64,000 nt of DNA from Moniliella sp. 'wahieum' (lineage: Eukaryota; Basidiomycota; Moniliellomycetes; Moniliellales; Moniliellaceae). The position numbers and the translations under genes were made by a program. Below are positions 43,411-56,335 of the stretch, piece after piece. Positions within the stretch are counted from its first letter, which is position 1. Each line of letters begins with the position of its first letter. Location: NCBI GenBank assembly GCA_003971905.1, contig RSEE01000154.1, forward strand, positions 1 to 64,000. Direction: 5' to 3'. The notes below the pieces were generated by a model. That model had not been told where the DNA came from, ran no database searches, and saw nothing but the letters and a program-made list of their open reading frames with translations.

Positions 43411-45973
43411 ATGAAGTTCTACATCGACGAGCTGCCCGTGCTCTTCCCCTACCCCAAGATCTACCCCGAGCAGTATGCGTACATGACCGACCTCAAGCGC
43501 ACCCTCGACAGCAACGGCCACTGCGTGCTGGAGATGCCGTCGGGCACGGGCAAGACCGTGTCGCTGTCGCTGATTGTGTCCTACCAGCAGTTCTTCCCCA
43601 ACAAGCGCAAGCTCATCTACTGCTCCCGAACCGTGCCAGAGATCGAGAAGGCGCTCGCTGAGCTGCAGAGGCTGATGGAGTACCGTGCCACCTACACCGC
43701 CCCGGGCGACCCACCGGAAGACATGCTGGCCCTCGGCCTGTCGTCGCGCAAGAACTGTGCATCCACCCGGACGTGTCCGCGAGCGGCTGGGCAATGTGGT
43801 GGATGCCCGATGTCGAGATATGACGTCGGCATGGGCGTGCCAAAAGGGCCGCGCCGACCCCGATTCCGGAGTCAAGCTGTGTGAGTTTCACGAGGAACTG
43901 GGCACTCGCGAGCCGGGCAACTTGATCCCAAGAGGGGTTTGGACCCTTGAGGAACTCAAAGAGTGGGCCAAAGATCAGGGTGTGTGTCCCTACTTTGCAG
44001 CACGGCGTATGGTGAGTCCCTTGTTACCCCTGGTTTCCTACTCACCACGCTTTTGTGCTGACCTGCCGCGCGACAGATTCCGTTTGTCGACATATCATCT
44101 ACAGCTTTCACTACCTCTTGGACCCCAAGGTGGCGGAACAAGTCTCGAAAGAGATGAGCGCCGATGCGATTGTCGTCTTTGACGAGGCCCACAACATTGA
44201 CAACGTCTGCATTGAGTCGCTCTCAATCGACCTGACTCGTCCTATGCTCGACGCAGCCTACCGTAACGTCAATTCTCTCGCTGACAAGGTGGAGCAAGTC
44301 AAGGAGACGGACGCGTCCAAGCTGCAAGATGAGTACGAGCGATTGGTCAATGGACTTCAACTGGCAGACCAGCATGCGCCCGGTGCCGATGACGATCTGG
44401 CGGGGGAGGGATGGACGAAGCAGAGACGTTTATGGCCAACCCGTACTTCCGCAGGACCTGTTGCAAGAGGCGGTGCCTGGCAACATTCGTCGTGCAGAAC
44501 ACTTTGTTGCCTTCCTGAAGCGGTTTGTGGAGTACCTCAAGACCCGGATGCGGGTGTTGCATGTGGTGGCGGAAACGCCGCCGTCGTTTTTGCAGCACTT
44601 GAAAGATGTGACGTTTATTGAGCGCAAGCCACTCCGGTTTTGTGCTGACCGACTACGGATGCTGGTCTCGACACTCGAGTTGACCCGCTTGGACGAGTAC
44701 AGTGCATTGCAAAAAGTGGCCGCGTTCGCTACGTTGGTCGCGACGTACGAAAAGGGCTTCCTTCTGATCCTCGAGCCATTCGAAACCGAGGCAAGCACTG
44801 TGCCCAACCCCATCTTCCACTTTACCTGCCTCGATGCCAGCTTGGCCATCGCACCTGTCTTTGAACGCTTCTCCTCGGTCATCATCACTTCGGGTACGAT
44901 TAGTCCGTTGGACATGTACCCCAAAATGCTTCGGTTTGACACGGTGGTGCAAGAGTCGTATTCGATGACATTGACGCGCAAGGCCTTTCTGCCGCTTGTG
45001 ATCACCCGTGGTCCAGACCAGGTCGCAATTAGCAGTCGGTTCGAGGTACGCAACGACCCGGCGGTGGTGCGACAGTACGGGCACATCCTCGTCGAGTATG
45101 CCAAGTGTGTGCCCGATGGCATTGTCGCCTTCTTCCCATCGTACCTGTACATGGAGTCGATTGTGGCTGCGTGGCACGATATGGGCATCCTGGAGGATGT
45201 GTGGAAGTACAAACTGATCTTCATTGAGACGCCAGATGCCAACGAGACCGCTGTCGGACTGGAGAACTTTCGAAGGGCATGTGACAATGGCCGCGGTGCG
45301 ATTCTGCTGTCGGTGCGCGGGGCAAGGTGAGCGAAGGGATCGATTTTGACCACAACTATGGTCGAGCGGTAATCATGTTTGGTGTGCCGTACCAGTACAC
45401 CGAGTCGCGGATCCTCAAGGCCCGCCTCGAGTTTTTGCGTGACAACTTCCGGATCCGAGAAAACGACTTTTTGACGTTTGATGCGATGCGGCATGCGGCG
45501 CAGTGTGTGGGCGTGTGTTGCGCGGTAAGACGGACTATGGATTGATGATCTTTGCCGACAAACGATTTGCGCGGGCCGACAAGCGCTCCAAGCTGCCCAA
45601 GTGGATCGCGCAAGAAATCAGCGAGGCGCATAGCAACCTTTCCACCGACATGGCCGTCGTCGAAAGCCGGCGCTTTATGCGGCTCATGGGGCAGCCCTAC
45701 CCCGAGGGCAAGAACGGATACTCGCTCTGGGACATCACCGACATTGAGGAGCGCCAAGCCAAGGAGCAGGAGCACCTGGCGCGTCTGCTGCAGTTGGAGG
45801 ATGGCAAGGAGCTGGAGGCGTACGAGCAAGGCCGTCTTGCGCCGATCGACGAGGACCTGGACGTGGAGGTGGACATGGCTTCGCCGCAGGACAAGAACGT
45901 GGATGAGTTTGACGCCGAGTTTGGCGGCGGCGAGGACCTGGCGGCGATGGAGGATGTGGAGCTGCTTGCGTGA
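43411..45973 (+). CDS. RAD3: TFIIH helicase XPD/Rad3
   Basis: An ATP-dependent 5'-3' DNA helicase of TFIIH, for transcription initiation and nucleotide excision repair. The ATG at 43411 starts [20 protein letters not shown]. Motif I is [15 protein letters not shown]. Fe-S cluster cysteines lie in CIHPDV, DARC, LCEFHEE and VCPYFAAR. The intron is 44012-44076 (65 bases). Motif II is [10 protein letters not shown] (about 44180). Motif V/VI reads [20 protein letters not shown] and, across a frame change, [20 protein letters not shown]. It ends in the acidic [21 protein letters not shown]. Frame changes near 43755, 44415, 45320 and 45520 are single-base indels in invariant regions, so sequence error is likely. 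Length fits (about 800 residues). Confidence 0.95.
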
Positions 45974-46348
45974 GCAGATGGGAGGGAGCAATGCGCCTGG
46001 CGTGCGTCCAGCGACGCATTGGGCAGGGCCAATCGCATGCTTGGGACGCTGCCGACAGCCCGGAAGCACTGGTGTCGATGGGGTGGATGATGCAGCCGAT
46101 AGATATACACAGTGCCAGGGTGCCAGGGCCAAGAGGAGCACTGGCCCCGTGCGTGTCCCATCCCATCCGCCGGCGCGGGCGGGGGGCAGTGTATGACGCG
46201 TGGCCATGCGACAGACGCGAGAAGCGGACACCGGAGGATCGATGACGATGAGGTCGATGAGGGGGGGAAATCAGCGGGCAGTCGTCCCATCCCATCCCAT
46301 CCCATCCCATCCCATCCCCTCCCCTCCGCTTCGTTCTCCTCGTGGCTG
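45974..46348. other. RAD3 to F-box spacer
   Basis: No gene. A cccat pentamer array lies at 46285-46318 just upstream of the F-box start. Confidence 0.6.
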
Positions 46349-47777
46349 ATGCCGATGGCGGTGGAGGCGTTCGGGACGCGCGACACGCGCATGACGCCGC
46401 TGCTGCTGCGTCTGCCCATCGAGGTGCACCTCGACATCCTCGCCTGCCTGCCCCTGCCGGAGCGCCTCGTCTGGGCACGCCAGACCTGCGCGCTGCTCCG
46501 CCACCTCGCCGCCCGTCTTGGCCGCCGCCTCCTCTGCCCGCCCACCACCCTCGCCACCCGCTCCGGCACCACCCTCACCGGCGCCCGCCTCCGCCTCCCC
46601 GACCTCTACGCCGCCGCCCACCTCGTCCTCCACGCTGCCGCTGCCACCCCCGCCGCTCCCGCTCGCGTGCTCCCCCGTCTCGATCTCGATCCCGAGCCCG
46701 AGCCCGATCCTGATCCCGCGCCGCCCGCACGGCCCTTCACCTCCCGACGCCCCCCATTCCCATCCCCATCCCCATCCCCATCCCCATCCCCATCCCCATC
46801 CCCATCCCCATTCTCAGGCCCACCCTCATGCCCCTCCCCATGCCCATTTCGACCTCGCTTCCCTTTCCTCTGCCGCGCTGCCCACTCCCCCGCCCGAGAG
46901 CGTGCAAAATGCGTGGTACGTACTGTCCCCGCGGCGGCAGAAGGAGCGTGCAGTGGCCCATGCCGCCGCGGCTGCCCAGGCGGCTGCCTCGCGCCATCGG
47001 CTTGCTGTTGACCGTGCCGGCTTGGACGCTGGACCGTTGAGCGATGCGCGTCTGTTTGTGCGTGCGGTGCGCATGCTGCTGGACGAATCGTTTGGTCCGC
47101 TCCCACTACGCTCTTCCCAGAGCGCAAGGGATACGCGCGCCGACGCCGGTCTACCCACTTCCCTCTTCCTTGTGGGATGGCATGGTGTGCCAGGCGACCT
47201 GCTGAGCCAAATGCTCATCTACGAACCCACCCTCCGCGCCGTAACCACCATTGTCAAGACCGACCAGCACGATGGCGACGACGTCTGGGCTTCCTTCCCT
47301 GGTGCCTATGCCTCGGCCCATCGTGCCCAGCTCCCTCTGGGAAGCGATCGGTACCAGATCTTGGCACAGCGTTTATCCTCCTCCCATCCAGGCTGTTCTG
47401 AGGACCCTTTGCACCTCGACTTGGCACCGAGCCTCGCCCCAAGTGCATCCTCTCCTCCTCCCCGTCTCGGCCTGACGGGGGGCAGGTAGGGGAGGAAGAG
47501 GAGGCAGTGGCGTGCCGGCACACCCAAGCCGCCGTCGCGATAGGCAGTCGTGACCCTCCCTTTTTCGTCAAGGGCGCCGGCCTGAGTGCGGGGTACGACT
47601 GCATTTGCTTCGGGTGCCGTCGGCGGAAGCGGATGGTGGGCCGCACGCGCCCCAGCCGCGCTCCGGCACATTATTCTCCAAGGCCGCTACCACCTTGCCG
47701 ACGCGCAGGAACTGGCGACCATGTTTGAGTGGAGCGAGACGACGTGCACCGGTTGTCGCCAGCCCATATTCGTCTGA
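46349..47777 (+). CDS. Probable F-box protein
   Basis: Near the ATG (46349) is an F-box-like segment, LPIEVHLDILACLPLPERLV followed by ARQTCALLRHLAARL. It would bind Skp1 and recruit an unknown substrate to an SCF ubiquitin ligase. A cccat-derived Pro/Ser or His/Pro run (46750-46812) and a frame change near 46745 follow. The rest includes QNAWYVLSPRRQKERAVAHA, SDARLFVRAVRMLLDESFG and, after more frame changes, a C-terminus HIILQGRYHLADAQELATMF with CTGC before the stop. No C-terminal substrate domain (WD40, LRR) is recognised. A CxxC near the end may bind metal. Confidence 0.5.
46755..46812. repeat. CCCCAT hexamer array
   Basis: About nine tandem copies within the F-box gene. Confidence 0.92.
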
Positions 47778-48188
47778 CTTGCCACTCAACTCCTCCTTGG
47801 CCTCGTTTTCGTTTCCTCGTTGCGCACCTGGTTGGCCAAGCTTGTCAGCATGGCTCTTTCGTGACGTGCTAACCCTCCCCCCCCGCCCCCCGCGCCCCTT
47901 GTGACCTTTCGTTCTTGCTCCCGCGCATCTTGGCGCGGCTTACTCGCGCTGGATCATCGAGATGATCCAACGTCTATGTCCCCGTGCCGCTGCTCCATTC
48001 TCCCGCTTTTGTACTGTTATTCGCAGGTGCCCCTCCTTCATCGATCATCCACGCCCTTCCTTCTCCATGCCTCACTCACATCCATGACCCAGACCCATCC
48101 ATCCGCATTTTGTTCACACTTGAGTGCATAATAGTGCATACCGAACCTACGTTCCGGTCCTCGCGCCCGTACCGGGGACAGACCCCGA

Positions 48189-49500
48189 TCAGGCTGGTGC
48201 CTTGGCCTGTCGACAGTCCGTTAGCAGTGGGTTCCCAGCCAACCAAAAGCAGAAGCGAAGGACAGGAACGAGAACGAGAACGGGAACGTACCTTGGAATC
48301 CTCATAGACATGCTTGACAAAGATTTGTACATGACCTTCCCTCCTGGGCCAATCCCACCCACCTCGCCAGCACCGGGACCTTGGTGGCGTGCGTCCTCGA
48401 TGTTTGTGCGCCGGCAGCGAGGGCAAGCAGGCGTCCGTCGCAGCTAAATCCACCTGTGCTCAAGGGGGCCGGGAAGCGCGGGTACTGCCGCAATCGTTTT
48501 TTGGCTTTTGCATCCCACAGCGCACACACACCATCGCCGCCGAGACTGGCGAATGTGCCATGACTGCCAGCGCAAACACAGGTCAATCTCAATATCTCGT
48601 CCTCTCACTCTCACTCTCGCAGCATACAGGGAGGGGAACATGAGCACGTACATGGGGTGAAACAGGAGCGCATTGACCGGGTACACCGTGTCAATTCCAT
48701 CCACTACCATCCGATGGCACTTGAACGCATACCGTCGCGCCAAGCCTGCTTCGGTATTGTCGAAAAACTCGACGGCCACACGGCCCTCGACCGAGCTCAA
48801 GGCAAAGCCTTCGCCCGACGGCATGCAGGCCACATCGCGCACCATGAACTTGAGACTGGACTCGCGTGTCCACTCGGGTGCTAGACGCGCGTCGTTCCCC
48901 ACTGCGCCTTTCTTCAGCGCATCCACAATGGGCAGCAAGGAGTAGCACACCAGTTGCCGCCCGGCGGTAGCTACGAGCACGCGCGGGGTCGGGTCGAGCG
49001 GGGGCGGGGCCAACTCGGCATGGGACCAGGGGGGCGAGACGTCCATGGCCAACGCCTTATCGGGCAGAAGAAGTTTGTGCAGCAACTGGCTCTTGTCGGG
49101 GTCCTCCAAATCCACCTCCCACAAACTCAAACTGCGGTCCCACGACGCGGCCAACACGATCCCAGCCCGGGACAAACCGCACGCGGGCAATGGGCGCATC
49201 GTGTTTGCCCAGCACCATGCTGCGCCCGGTCTCGAGGTCGAGCAGACGCAGGCGGCGATCAACACTGCGCTGGCGGCGTACCGCTCGGACAGCCAGCAGG
49301 TGTCCAGCACGGCGGCGTCGTGCTCGAACGTCTGCAGCGCCGTCGCGCCGTCGGGCTGGACGTGGACGAGGTGGACACGCGCGTCCCAGCTGCTGAGCAG
49401 GGCGTGCGCGCGCGCGCATGCGTCGAGGGCCCGGGGAAGAACTGAGCGCGGACACGGGCGCGTGGGGCACGGCGTCGGTGCTGAGCTCGAAGTCGGACAT
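48189..49500 (-). CDS. BUB3: Spindle checkpoint WD40 protein Bub3
   Basis: A kinetochore WD40 protein of the spindle assembly checkpoint that binds phosphorylated Spc105/KNL1 and Bub1/BubR1. The ATG at 49500 starts MSDFELSTDAV. Blocks follow the family order: SSWDARVHLV, AAVLDTCW, DLETGRSMVLGKHDAPIARV, ASWDRSLSLWEVD, PRVLVATAGRQLVCYSL, RESSLKFMVRDVACMP, SVEGRVAVEFFDNTE, RRYAFKCHRMV and YPVNALLFHPMY. After an intron (about 48558-48650) comes HGTFASLGGDGVCALWDAKA and FVKHVYEDSK. A last intron (48207-48291) leads to a five-codon exon (AKAPA, stop at 48189). Frame changes near 49440, 49280, 49160 and 48395. It lies about 170 bases downstream of SEC18 on the same strand. Confidence 0.92.
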
Positions 49501-49672
49501 GGCGGCGGCGGTGGTGGGGGCGGGGGGGAGCGGCTACGCGGTGGTCTGGGTGGGTGTTGGTTGGATGAGGAGGAAGCCGGCGGATTACGGCATGCGTGCA
49601 CGTGACCAACTGTGCGTCTATCCTTACCAGCAGACGGTCTGTATAATATACCCACTACCACCACCATCCCCA

Positions 49673-52215
49673 TCACCATTGCCGCCGCCGCTGCGCCGCT
49701 CCCACGCCACCGCGCCCTCCGTCGCGGCCACGCGCGATGCCCCGCCCGGCGTCCCGCCGCCCCCGCGACTGTCCAGCGCAGCAGCGCCGCGCACAGCGTC
49801 TCCGCCGGCTCCTCCTCGTCCAGGCGCGCCATCTCAATCTCCGAGATGAGCTTGATGCCAATCTGCAGCCGCTGCCTCGAGCCCGCCCGCCGCAGCTCCA
49901 TCGCATGCGCATGCTCCGCCGCCGTCCCAAACAGCGCCGCGCCTGCACCACATACTCCACCTCCGCCAGCGACGAGATCGCCGGCACGTACACGTCCGCC
50001 GAGAACGCGTCCACCAGCTCCATCTCCTCCAGCATCGCCCGGTTGCTCGAGGTGGCGAGCACCAGCAGCTGCCGCTCCTTGGGCGGCCGCCGCGTCAGGT
50101 ACACGGCCAGCGTTTGGAACACCGAGTTCTGGAAGCGCGGGCCCAGCGCCACCCAGTCAATCAGCCGCTCAAACCCGTCCACCACAATCACCGCCAGCGG
50201 CGACTTGTACGCGTCGTTGAACACCTTGGCAATGTACTGCACCTTGGCCGCCTCGGGCTTGCCCACCAGGTGCTCGGGCGAGATGATCTGGATAAAGGGA
50301 AAGTCGGACTGCCAGTGCAATCGCTGCTGCCAGCGCCGTCTTGCCCGACCCAATCGGCCCATGCAGCAGCACGGTCACAGTGGCGTGCGCGAACTCTGGC
50401 GTACCTGCGCCACGCGCAACGCACCTTGCCGCAGCAGGCGTCCACGTGCGGCGCAAACTTCATGATCCCATTCGACATGAGCGCTTGCAAGTCATCCTCG
50501 CTCACCCCAAACGCGGGTGCCCTCCTGCAGCGCATGCACAAAGTCGTCCCGGTTCACTCGCATGCTCTCCACATCGTCCGAGATGCCTGCTGTGGTGCCC
50601 ACCTTGACGTGGCGATTGAACGCAAACGACGTGGCACTCTTCACCAGCCCGGCAATCTCAGCCCCGGAAAAGTTTTTGGTCAGAGCAGCCAACTCGCCAC
50701 GTCCACATCGGAATCCATCATGTCGTTTTGGCGCATATGCGCCGTATGGATCTTGACAATCTGCTCCCTGCCCTCCTCATCCGGCAGGCTGATTTCCACC
50801 GGGACCTCCAATCGACCGGGCGGAGGAGGGCCTCATCAATCATATCCAACCGATTGGTCATGCCAATGATCAGGATATTGTTCAGTTGGTTCACTCCGTC
50901 CATTTTGGACAACAGCTGGTTGACCACCGAGTCGCCCACCCCGGTTGACGCCGAAGAGGTACCGCGTTGTTTGCACACCGCGTCCAGCTCATCAAAAATG
51001 ATGATGTGCACACCGGATTCGTCGCCTTTTTCCTTGTACTCCTTTTCGGCTTCGGAAAAGAGCTTGCGGATGTTTTCCTCGCTGGCGCCTACGTAGCGAT
51101 TCAGAATCTCGGGCCCATTGACAATTTGCGGTTCGCGCGCATTGAGCATCTTGCCAATTTGACGTGCTAGCAGTGTCTTGCCCGTGCCTGGCGGCCCATA
51201 CAGGATGATCCCCTTGACATGCTGGATTCCTAGCTTCTCCACCAACGCCGGAGGGAAAATCCGCGAAGCAAACGCCCGACGAAAAATTTGCGAAAACTCC
51301 TCGTCCAACCCACAACCCCCATGTCTTCAAACTTAAAGTCGGCCTGTAAGATGGCATTGGGCGCCGCATGCTTCGCCGTGCTCCCATGCAGCTTGATCAA
51401 GCTCCCGGCCGCCGGGGCATACGTGACTGTCGACTCGGGCACCAGCACGCCACTAGCCTCCTCGTCCGATTCCAGCGCCGAAGAAAGCATCGACGACCCG
51501 GATGGACTTGACGGTGAGACGGAGTTGTTGGCCATGATGTTCTTGTACCATCTCTTGGCCTACAGTAAACACGTACCGGTTGAACCGGCGGTGCAACCGG
51601 GCGGCCAATTGATCCGTACTGTACGCTTCGAGGTTTTCAAACGACTGGACGCAAAAGCTCACTTCCAAATCAACTTGGACCAAATGCGAGCTCTTGCCCT
51701 GCTCGTATTTCTCCACCACTACCATTTGGCCCACGGACAAGTGCGCCAAGAGCGGTTGACCCGCCCACAGCCTATCGTGCCGGGCTGCGTGGCACCCGTG
51801 TGGTCCATCCTATATCCATCCGTCAGCACTGCCGCTGATTTCGGGGGTGGGGCGCAGGGGGGGGAGCACACAAGGGCACATAGGGCCACGTACAAGACAG
51901 TAAATGGGAACCGACCATTGAGTCGGACGTAACGGATGTTGGTATGCCACTCTTTGGGACTGAGCACGACCGCGTTCGTCGATTCGTATTGCGGTGGGCA
52001 CGGGACCACCTTGAGTTCCTCGCCCATGGGGACCGGTCGGTCGGCCGGAGCAGCGGGTGCAAGCACCTTTTGGCCGAAGCGGGGGACCGACGTTGGTTGG
52101 GCAAGAGCGACCGCGTTCGTTGCCGCGGCTGCGGAGACGGACTTCGTCGTCGTGGGCTGAGGTTGGTGGAGCTGAGGTTGTGGCCGAGGGTGTGAAGGTG
52201 GTCCGGGCTGGACAT
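49673..52215 (-). CDS. SEC18: NSF/Sec18 vesicle-fusion AAA ATPase
   Basis: A hexameric ATPase that disassembles SNARE complexes after membrane fusion. The ATG at 52215 starts [18 protein letters not shown]. The N domain has [15 protein letters not shown]; an intron follows (about 51795-51900). Next are [20 protein letters not shown] and [21 protein letters not shown]1 has [20 protein letters not shown] (Walker A), [15 protein letters not shown] (Walker B) and [18 protein letters not shown]2 has [17 protein letters not shown] and [20 protein letters not shown], typical of the degenerate NSF D2. The end reads [20 protein letters not shown]; the exact stop is uncertain between about 49673 and 49800. 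Frame changes near 52060, 51450, 51290, 50820, 50700, 50450, 50300 and 49940. Confidence 0.95.
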
Positions 52216-52879
52216 GGTAGGGGCGGCCCAGGATGGTGGTGGAGATGGAGATGGTGTGGGACAGGTAGGGAAAAGGACTGACACGTTCAAGGTACGGAAT
52301 ATCTGTTCAGTCTCTCCGATCTGGGAAAACTGACTGCCCACTGTACTGACCGCCCAACAGAACACATCGTTCCAACACTTTGCGCCAGGGGCTTTTCTAC
52401 GCTAGCGAGCATTAAATCATTGTCCTAGTGCTGTGCAATTTGGTTGGTCCCATTATAATGCGATGGTCGCTAACGGTATTTTACCGAAGAAAACCACTGA
52501 TTGAATCTCGCATCTCGCGTCCCATGACGGCCCGTGCAAGCAACCGGTGGCGTACAAGGGAAGGGGTCGAAAGACAGACGGCTGGAACCAATTCTCAATC
52601 ATTACCTACTAGTAGTTCATCAATTATCTGCCCTCTACTTCCACCATCTGCCAATCCACCTGTTTTTATACGCACTCCCCGCCTGCCTGTCCCAGCCGGG
52701 ATGGATTTACGCCACGACATGTGCGTCTTCTACTCCGAACGTATACGAGACTCTTCTACCACCCACCCTCTGTCCTATATTACCTCTCTCTTATCCCACG
52801 GGAGGATGGGATCAATCAAGTCTCATGGTTTGCTCTTCTTGTCGTCTGGAACATCACAGCCAACAAGTCCCTGGTGCGC
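52216..52879. other. Tandem-gene spacer
   Basis: It lies between the GDH stop and the SEC18 start. No gene is supported; an A/T-richer segment (52380-52560) may be SEC18 promoter. Confidence 0.45.
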
Positions 52880-54487
52880 TTAGTAAAAGTCACCCTGGGC
52901 AATCATCGCGTCGAAGAAGAGGATGGCGCCGTGCAGGTTTGCACCGCGGACGAGCGAGGGGAGTTCTTCTTGCTGCAGCGCGTACTTCTGGGACGTGGTG
53001 TAACACTTGTCAAAGCACTCGCTCATAATCTGCTTGAGCCGTGCATCGACTTCTTCCGAAGTCCATTTTTCTCGCTGCGAGTTCTGGGCCATCTCCAACC
53101 CGGACACAGCTACGCCGCCTGAATTGGCTGCTTTGCCCGGCCGTACCAGATGCCCGATTTGGACCGGTTGGCCTCGTACACCGAGATGGCCTCCATGGTA
53201 GAGCCCATGTTGGAACCTTCGGCAATGTACTTGCACCCTGCGTTGACGAGGTACTGTGCCTCCTCCTCGTTCACCTCGTTCTGCGTCGCACACGGCAAGG
53301 CCACATCCACCTTCTCCACCAACGTCCATGGGCGAACGCCCTCGTGCCACTCAAATTCCGGCAGGTCCTCCGCGATCACCGCGAGACTTTTGCGCTGCGC
53401 CTTGAGCTGTTGAACTTGGACGACCTGAGTAGCTGTGAAGCCCTTGGTAGGGTCTTTGGCAAGGTAGGTTCCCGTTGAGTCCGAGAGGGAGAGAACGATG
53501 GCGCCGACTTCGATGGCCTTGAGCGCCGCGTACTGGGCCACATTGCCACTGCCCGAAATGAGCACCGTTTTGCCCGCCAACGTGTCCTGGCCTTCGGACG
53601 CGGTGGCAATCATCTTTTCAACGTAATAAATCAATCCGTACCCGGTAGCTTCAGGACGAATGAGCGAGCCACCCCAGCTCAGCCCTTTGCCCGTCACGAC
53701 CCCTTCCCATTTATTCGCTAGCTTCTTGTACTGCCCAAATAGGTACCCCACCTCGGTCCCGCCTACATTAATGTCCCCCGCCGGCACGTCCGTGTCGGCT
53801 CCAATGTGCCGCCACAATTGGCTCATGAACGCTTGGCAGAACCGACGGATCTCAGCGGGCGAACGACCTTTCGGATCAAAGTCCGCACCACCCTTGCCGC
53901 CTCCCATGTTGAGCCCCGTAAGTGCGTTCTTGAAAATCTGCACATGCCACGTTCCCACGCAACAGGCACAAAAACACAACAGACACACAGAGGACAGGGT
54001 CAGAAACCAGCTTCGCACGTATAGTAGCACAACCTCGCGTTGGGTCACCTTCACGCCACGCTTCCCCCGAAGACGATGACGGTGGGCCCTCGAACCAACC
54101 CTCTGTTGAGGAACCCAAAACGCAGTATATGCAAACCGCAAAACACACACGCGAGAGAGGGAGGGAGAGAGGGAGTGAGAGAAAAAAACTTACCTGCTCA
54201 AACCCGAGGAACTTGAGCACCGACAAGGTGACGGTCGGATGGAACCGAAGACCTCCTTTGTACGGTCCGAGGGCCGAATTGAATTGGACACGGAAACCAT
54301 TGTTGACTTCCAGTTGGCCCGCATCGTTTTCCCACGCCACGCGGAACTGTACCGTGCGTTCGGGCACAGCCACGACCGACAAGAGTCGTTCCAGCTCCGG
54401 GCGTTGGTCAAACAAGGTCGAATCGCGCAGTGTCGACACGAGCTCAGTGTAGGCTTGCTCAAATTCCGGCTCGTAAGGGGATACCAT
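52880..54487 (-). CDS. GDH1: NADP-specific glutamate dehydrogenase
   Basis: It aminates 2-oxoglutarate to glutamate with NADPH, for ammonium assimilation. Exon 1 is 54487-54194 (98 codons, [20 protein letters not shown] to KFLGFEQ), with [13 protein letters not shown]. The intron is 53938-54193 (GTAAGT..GTGCAG, 256 bases). Exon 2 opens [20 protein letters not shown], containing the catalytic Lys region. It continues [20 protein letters not shown], the nucleotide-binding [15 protein letters not shown] and [12 protein letters not shown], and ends [18 protein letters not shown]. One indel near 53128 (WYGRAK to [11 protein letters not shown]) is the only break. Full length (about 450 residues) fits fungal hexameric GDH. 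Confidence 0.95.
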
Positions 54488-55088
54488 GGTGAAGGTTAAA
54501 GGTTGATGCTGTTGTGGTTGGCAATCGATATAATGATAGAGGGGAGGATGGGCAACCTGAGTGCAGAAGAGTTGGCAGTGAGAGGTTCGTATGGGGTGTG
54601 GGGGGTGGAGAGGATGGGAGGAACAAGAAGTGAGGGTAGTGGGGCGGACAAGTCTGCTTTTATCTCTGCGAGCAGAGTAAAATGGCTCACAAAAAAGCCA
54701 TGCTGCATTCAGGCCATCAGGCCAGGAGGTTGAATGGTATGATGATCATGTTGAATAACATGCATGACAGAGGGAGAAAGTGGAGTAGAAGCTTCAGTGC
54801 ATCTGCGCCCGGCTGCGGCTGCAGTGCCTACTGTGGCCTGCTGATGATCTCGATGATGTTGCGAGCGAGGGCGCAGCCATATAATAGAGGGTACCCTGTG
54901 GATACTATAGTAGTGCCAAATAGAGCAACTGTCATGACAGGGGGGAGCCAATCCACATCTCCGTCTAACTTTTCCCATGGAATCTCAGCCCGCGGGTTTC
55001 ACTCCTATGGACCCGTATAGCGGGGAGAGAGAGGAATTATACGAAGACGTGTATGGCGCCACGCTGTTATGTGGAAAGAGGGTTTGGT

Positions 55089-55160
55089 ACAAAGGGACAA
55101 AGGGACAAAGGGACAAAAGGACAAAGGGACAAAGGGATAGAGGGACATAGGGACAGAGAG
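55089..55160. repeat. AAAGGGAC octamer microsatellite
   Basis: About nine near-perfect tandem copies; on the minus strand this yields spurious SLCPFVP peptides. Confidence 0.92.
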
Positions 55161-56285
55161 ACAGATAGAACGATAGAGGAGGCGGAAGTGGAGACGCCTG
55201 CACTGGTCCACGGTGATTACACTTACCACTAGTATAATGGTCAAACGGGGGGTATATACTAGGAACCAATGCAGATCGATACAATGACCATCATGATGAT
55301 GGCTCAGGCGCTCAGGCCTCAGGATGATGCATGATCTCATCTGAGAGATCCGACGCCAACTGGGGCGGATGTGAGATGCGCCGACCGGGACAGGGACCCG
55401 GGACTAGGAACCAAGCCCGCTCAACCACTCAGTTCTCAGTACTCAAAAAGCACAGGAGAAGCACGGCGGTAGGGTCAGATCTCAGACGGAGGCATGGGAA
55501 CAAGGCGGTGGGGTTGTGGACTCAAGTGGGCGTTGCACGACCGCGCTCGCCAACGCCCCCGCCAGGGGCGGAAGGTCACTGTGATGGTACTGATGTACTG
55601 ATATATGATACGGAGAGCGTGCCTCGAGTCCACCGCCACTGGCAACCTGAATACGCCAAGTACAGAACGGAGAGTTTTGGATCGAGAGCATGACCCCGCG
55701 TGAGGGCTAATGGACGCCAAAAATGCGCCATAACACGATGGGGGCGCAAGAAAAGAGACGTTTTTTTCGTTAACCAACTAGCTTTCCAGCTTCCCGCTTC
55801 AAGCCCTTCCCACCGACGCACTTACGCCTGCTTATAAGCTTCTTATAGAAGAACAAACTGGCTTATCAAGGTTCAACCACTATCGTCTGTCGCACGCGGA
55901 GAAACATAGATGGGCGCGGCGTCGACTATCGACGATCGACTATCGATTTTATCGATTATCGATGATCGATTGCCCAGCGCCCCTATTATGACTTCCTGCC
56001 CATAGGGACCATACTTAGCTTGAAGCCTGATGTGCCGGAGCTGCTGCCCCCTGTGTTAATGCAAGCGATTGGTGATGATCGATGAGGGTGGTGGTGCAAT
56101 TTAATACAGCGCCCCGCAGGGGCGCAAGGTCGGCTGGACAAGTGTGTGGCCCTGAGGCCTGACGCTCAAGCCTGAGGGGCCTGACGCCTGACGCTTTCGC
56201 CTCGGGCTGAGCCTCAGGCCTGAGCCTCCTGAGGCTCGATGAGCTTGTGGCTTGAAGGAATGGACTGATGGCGGGGATGTATGGG

Positions 56286-56335
56286 CGGGATGCGGGGGAT
56301 GCGGGGGATGCGGGGGATGCGGGGGATGCGGGGAA
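56286..56335. repeat. GCGGGGGAT nonamer array
   Basis: Five to six tandem copies in the spacer between GDH and the PIN-domain gene. Confidence 0.92.

Noticed and set aside
43411-45973. FANCJ or Chl1 helicase instead of XPD
   Set aside because: The N-terminal [15 protein letters not shown] start, total length and acidic C-terminus are specific to XPD/Rad3.
37104-54487. Housekeeping genes as pseudogenes
   Set aside because: Every one keeps intact motifs and normal introns, with isolated single-base breaks. Sequence error explains this better than decay of many essential genes.
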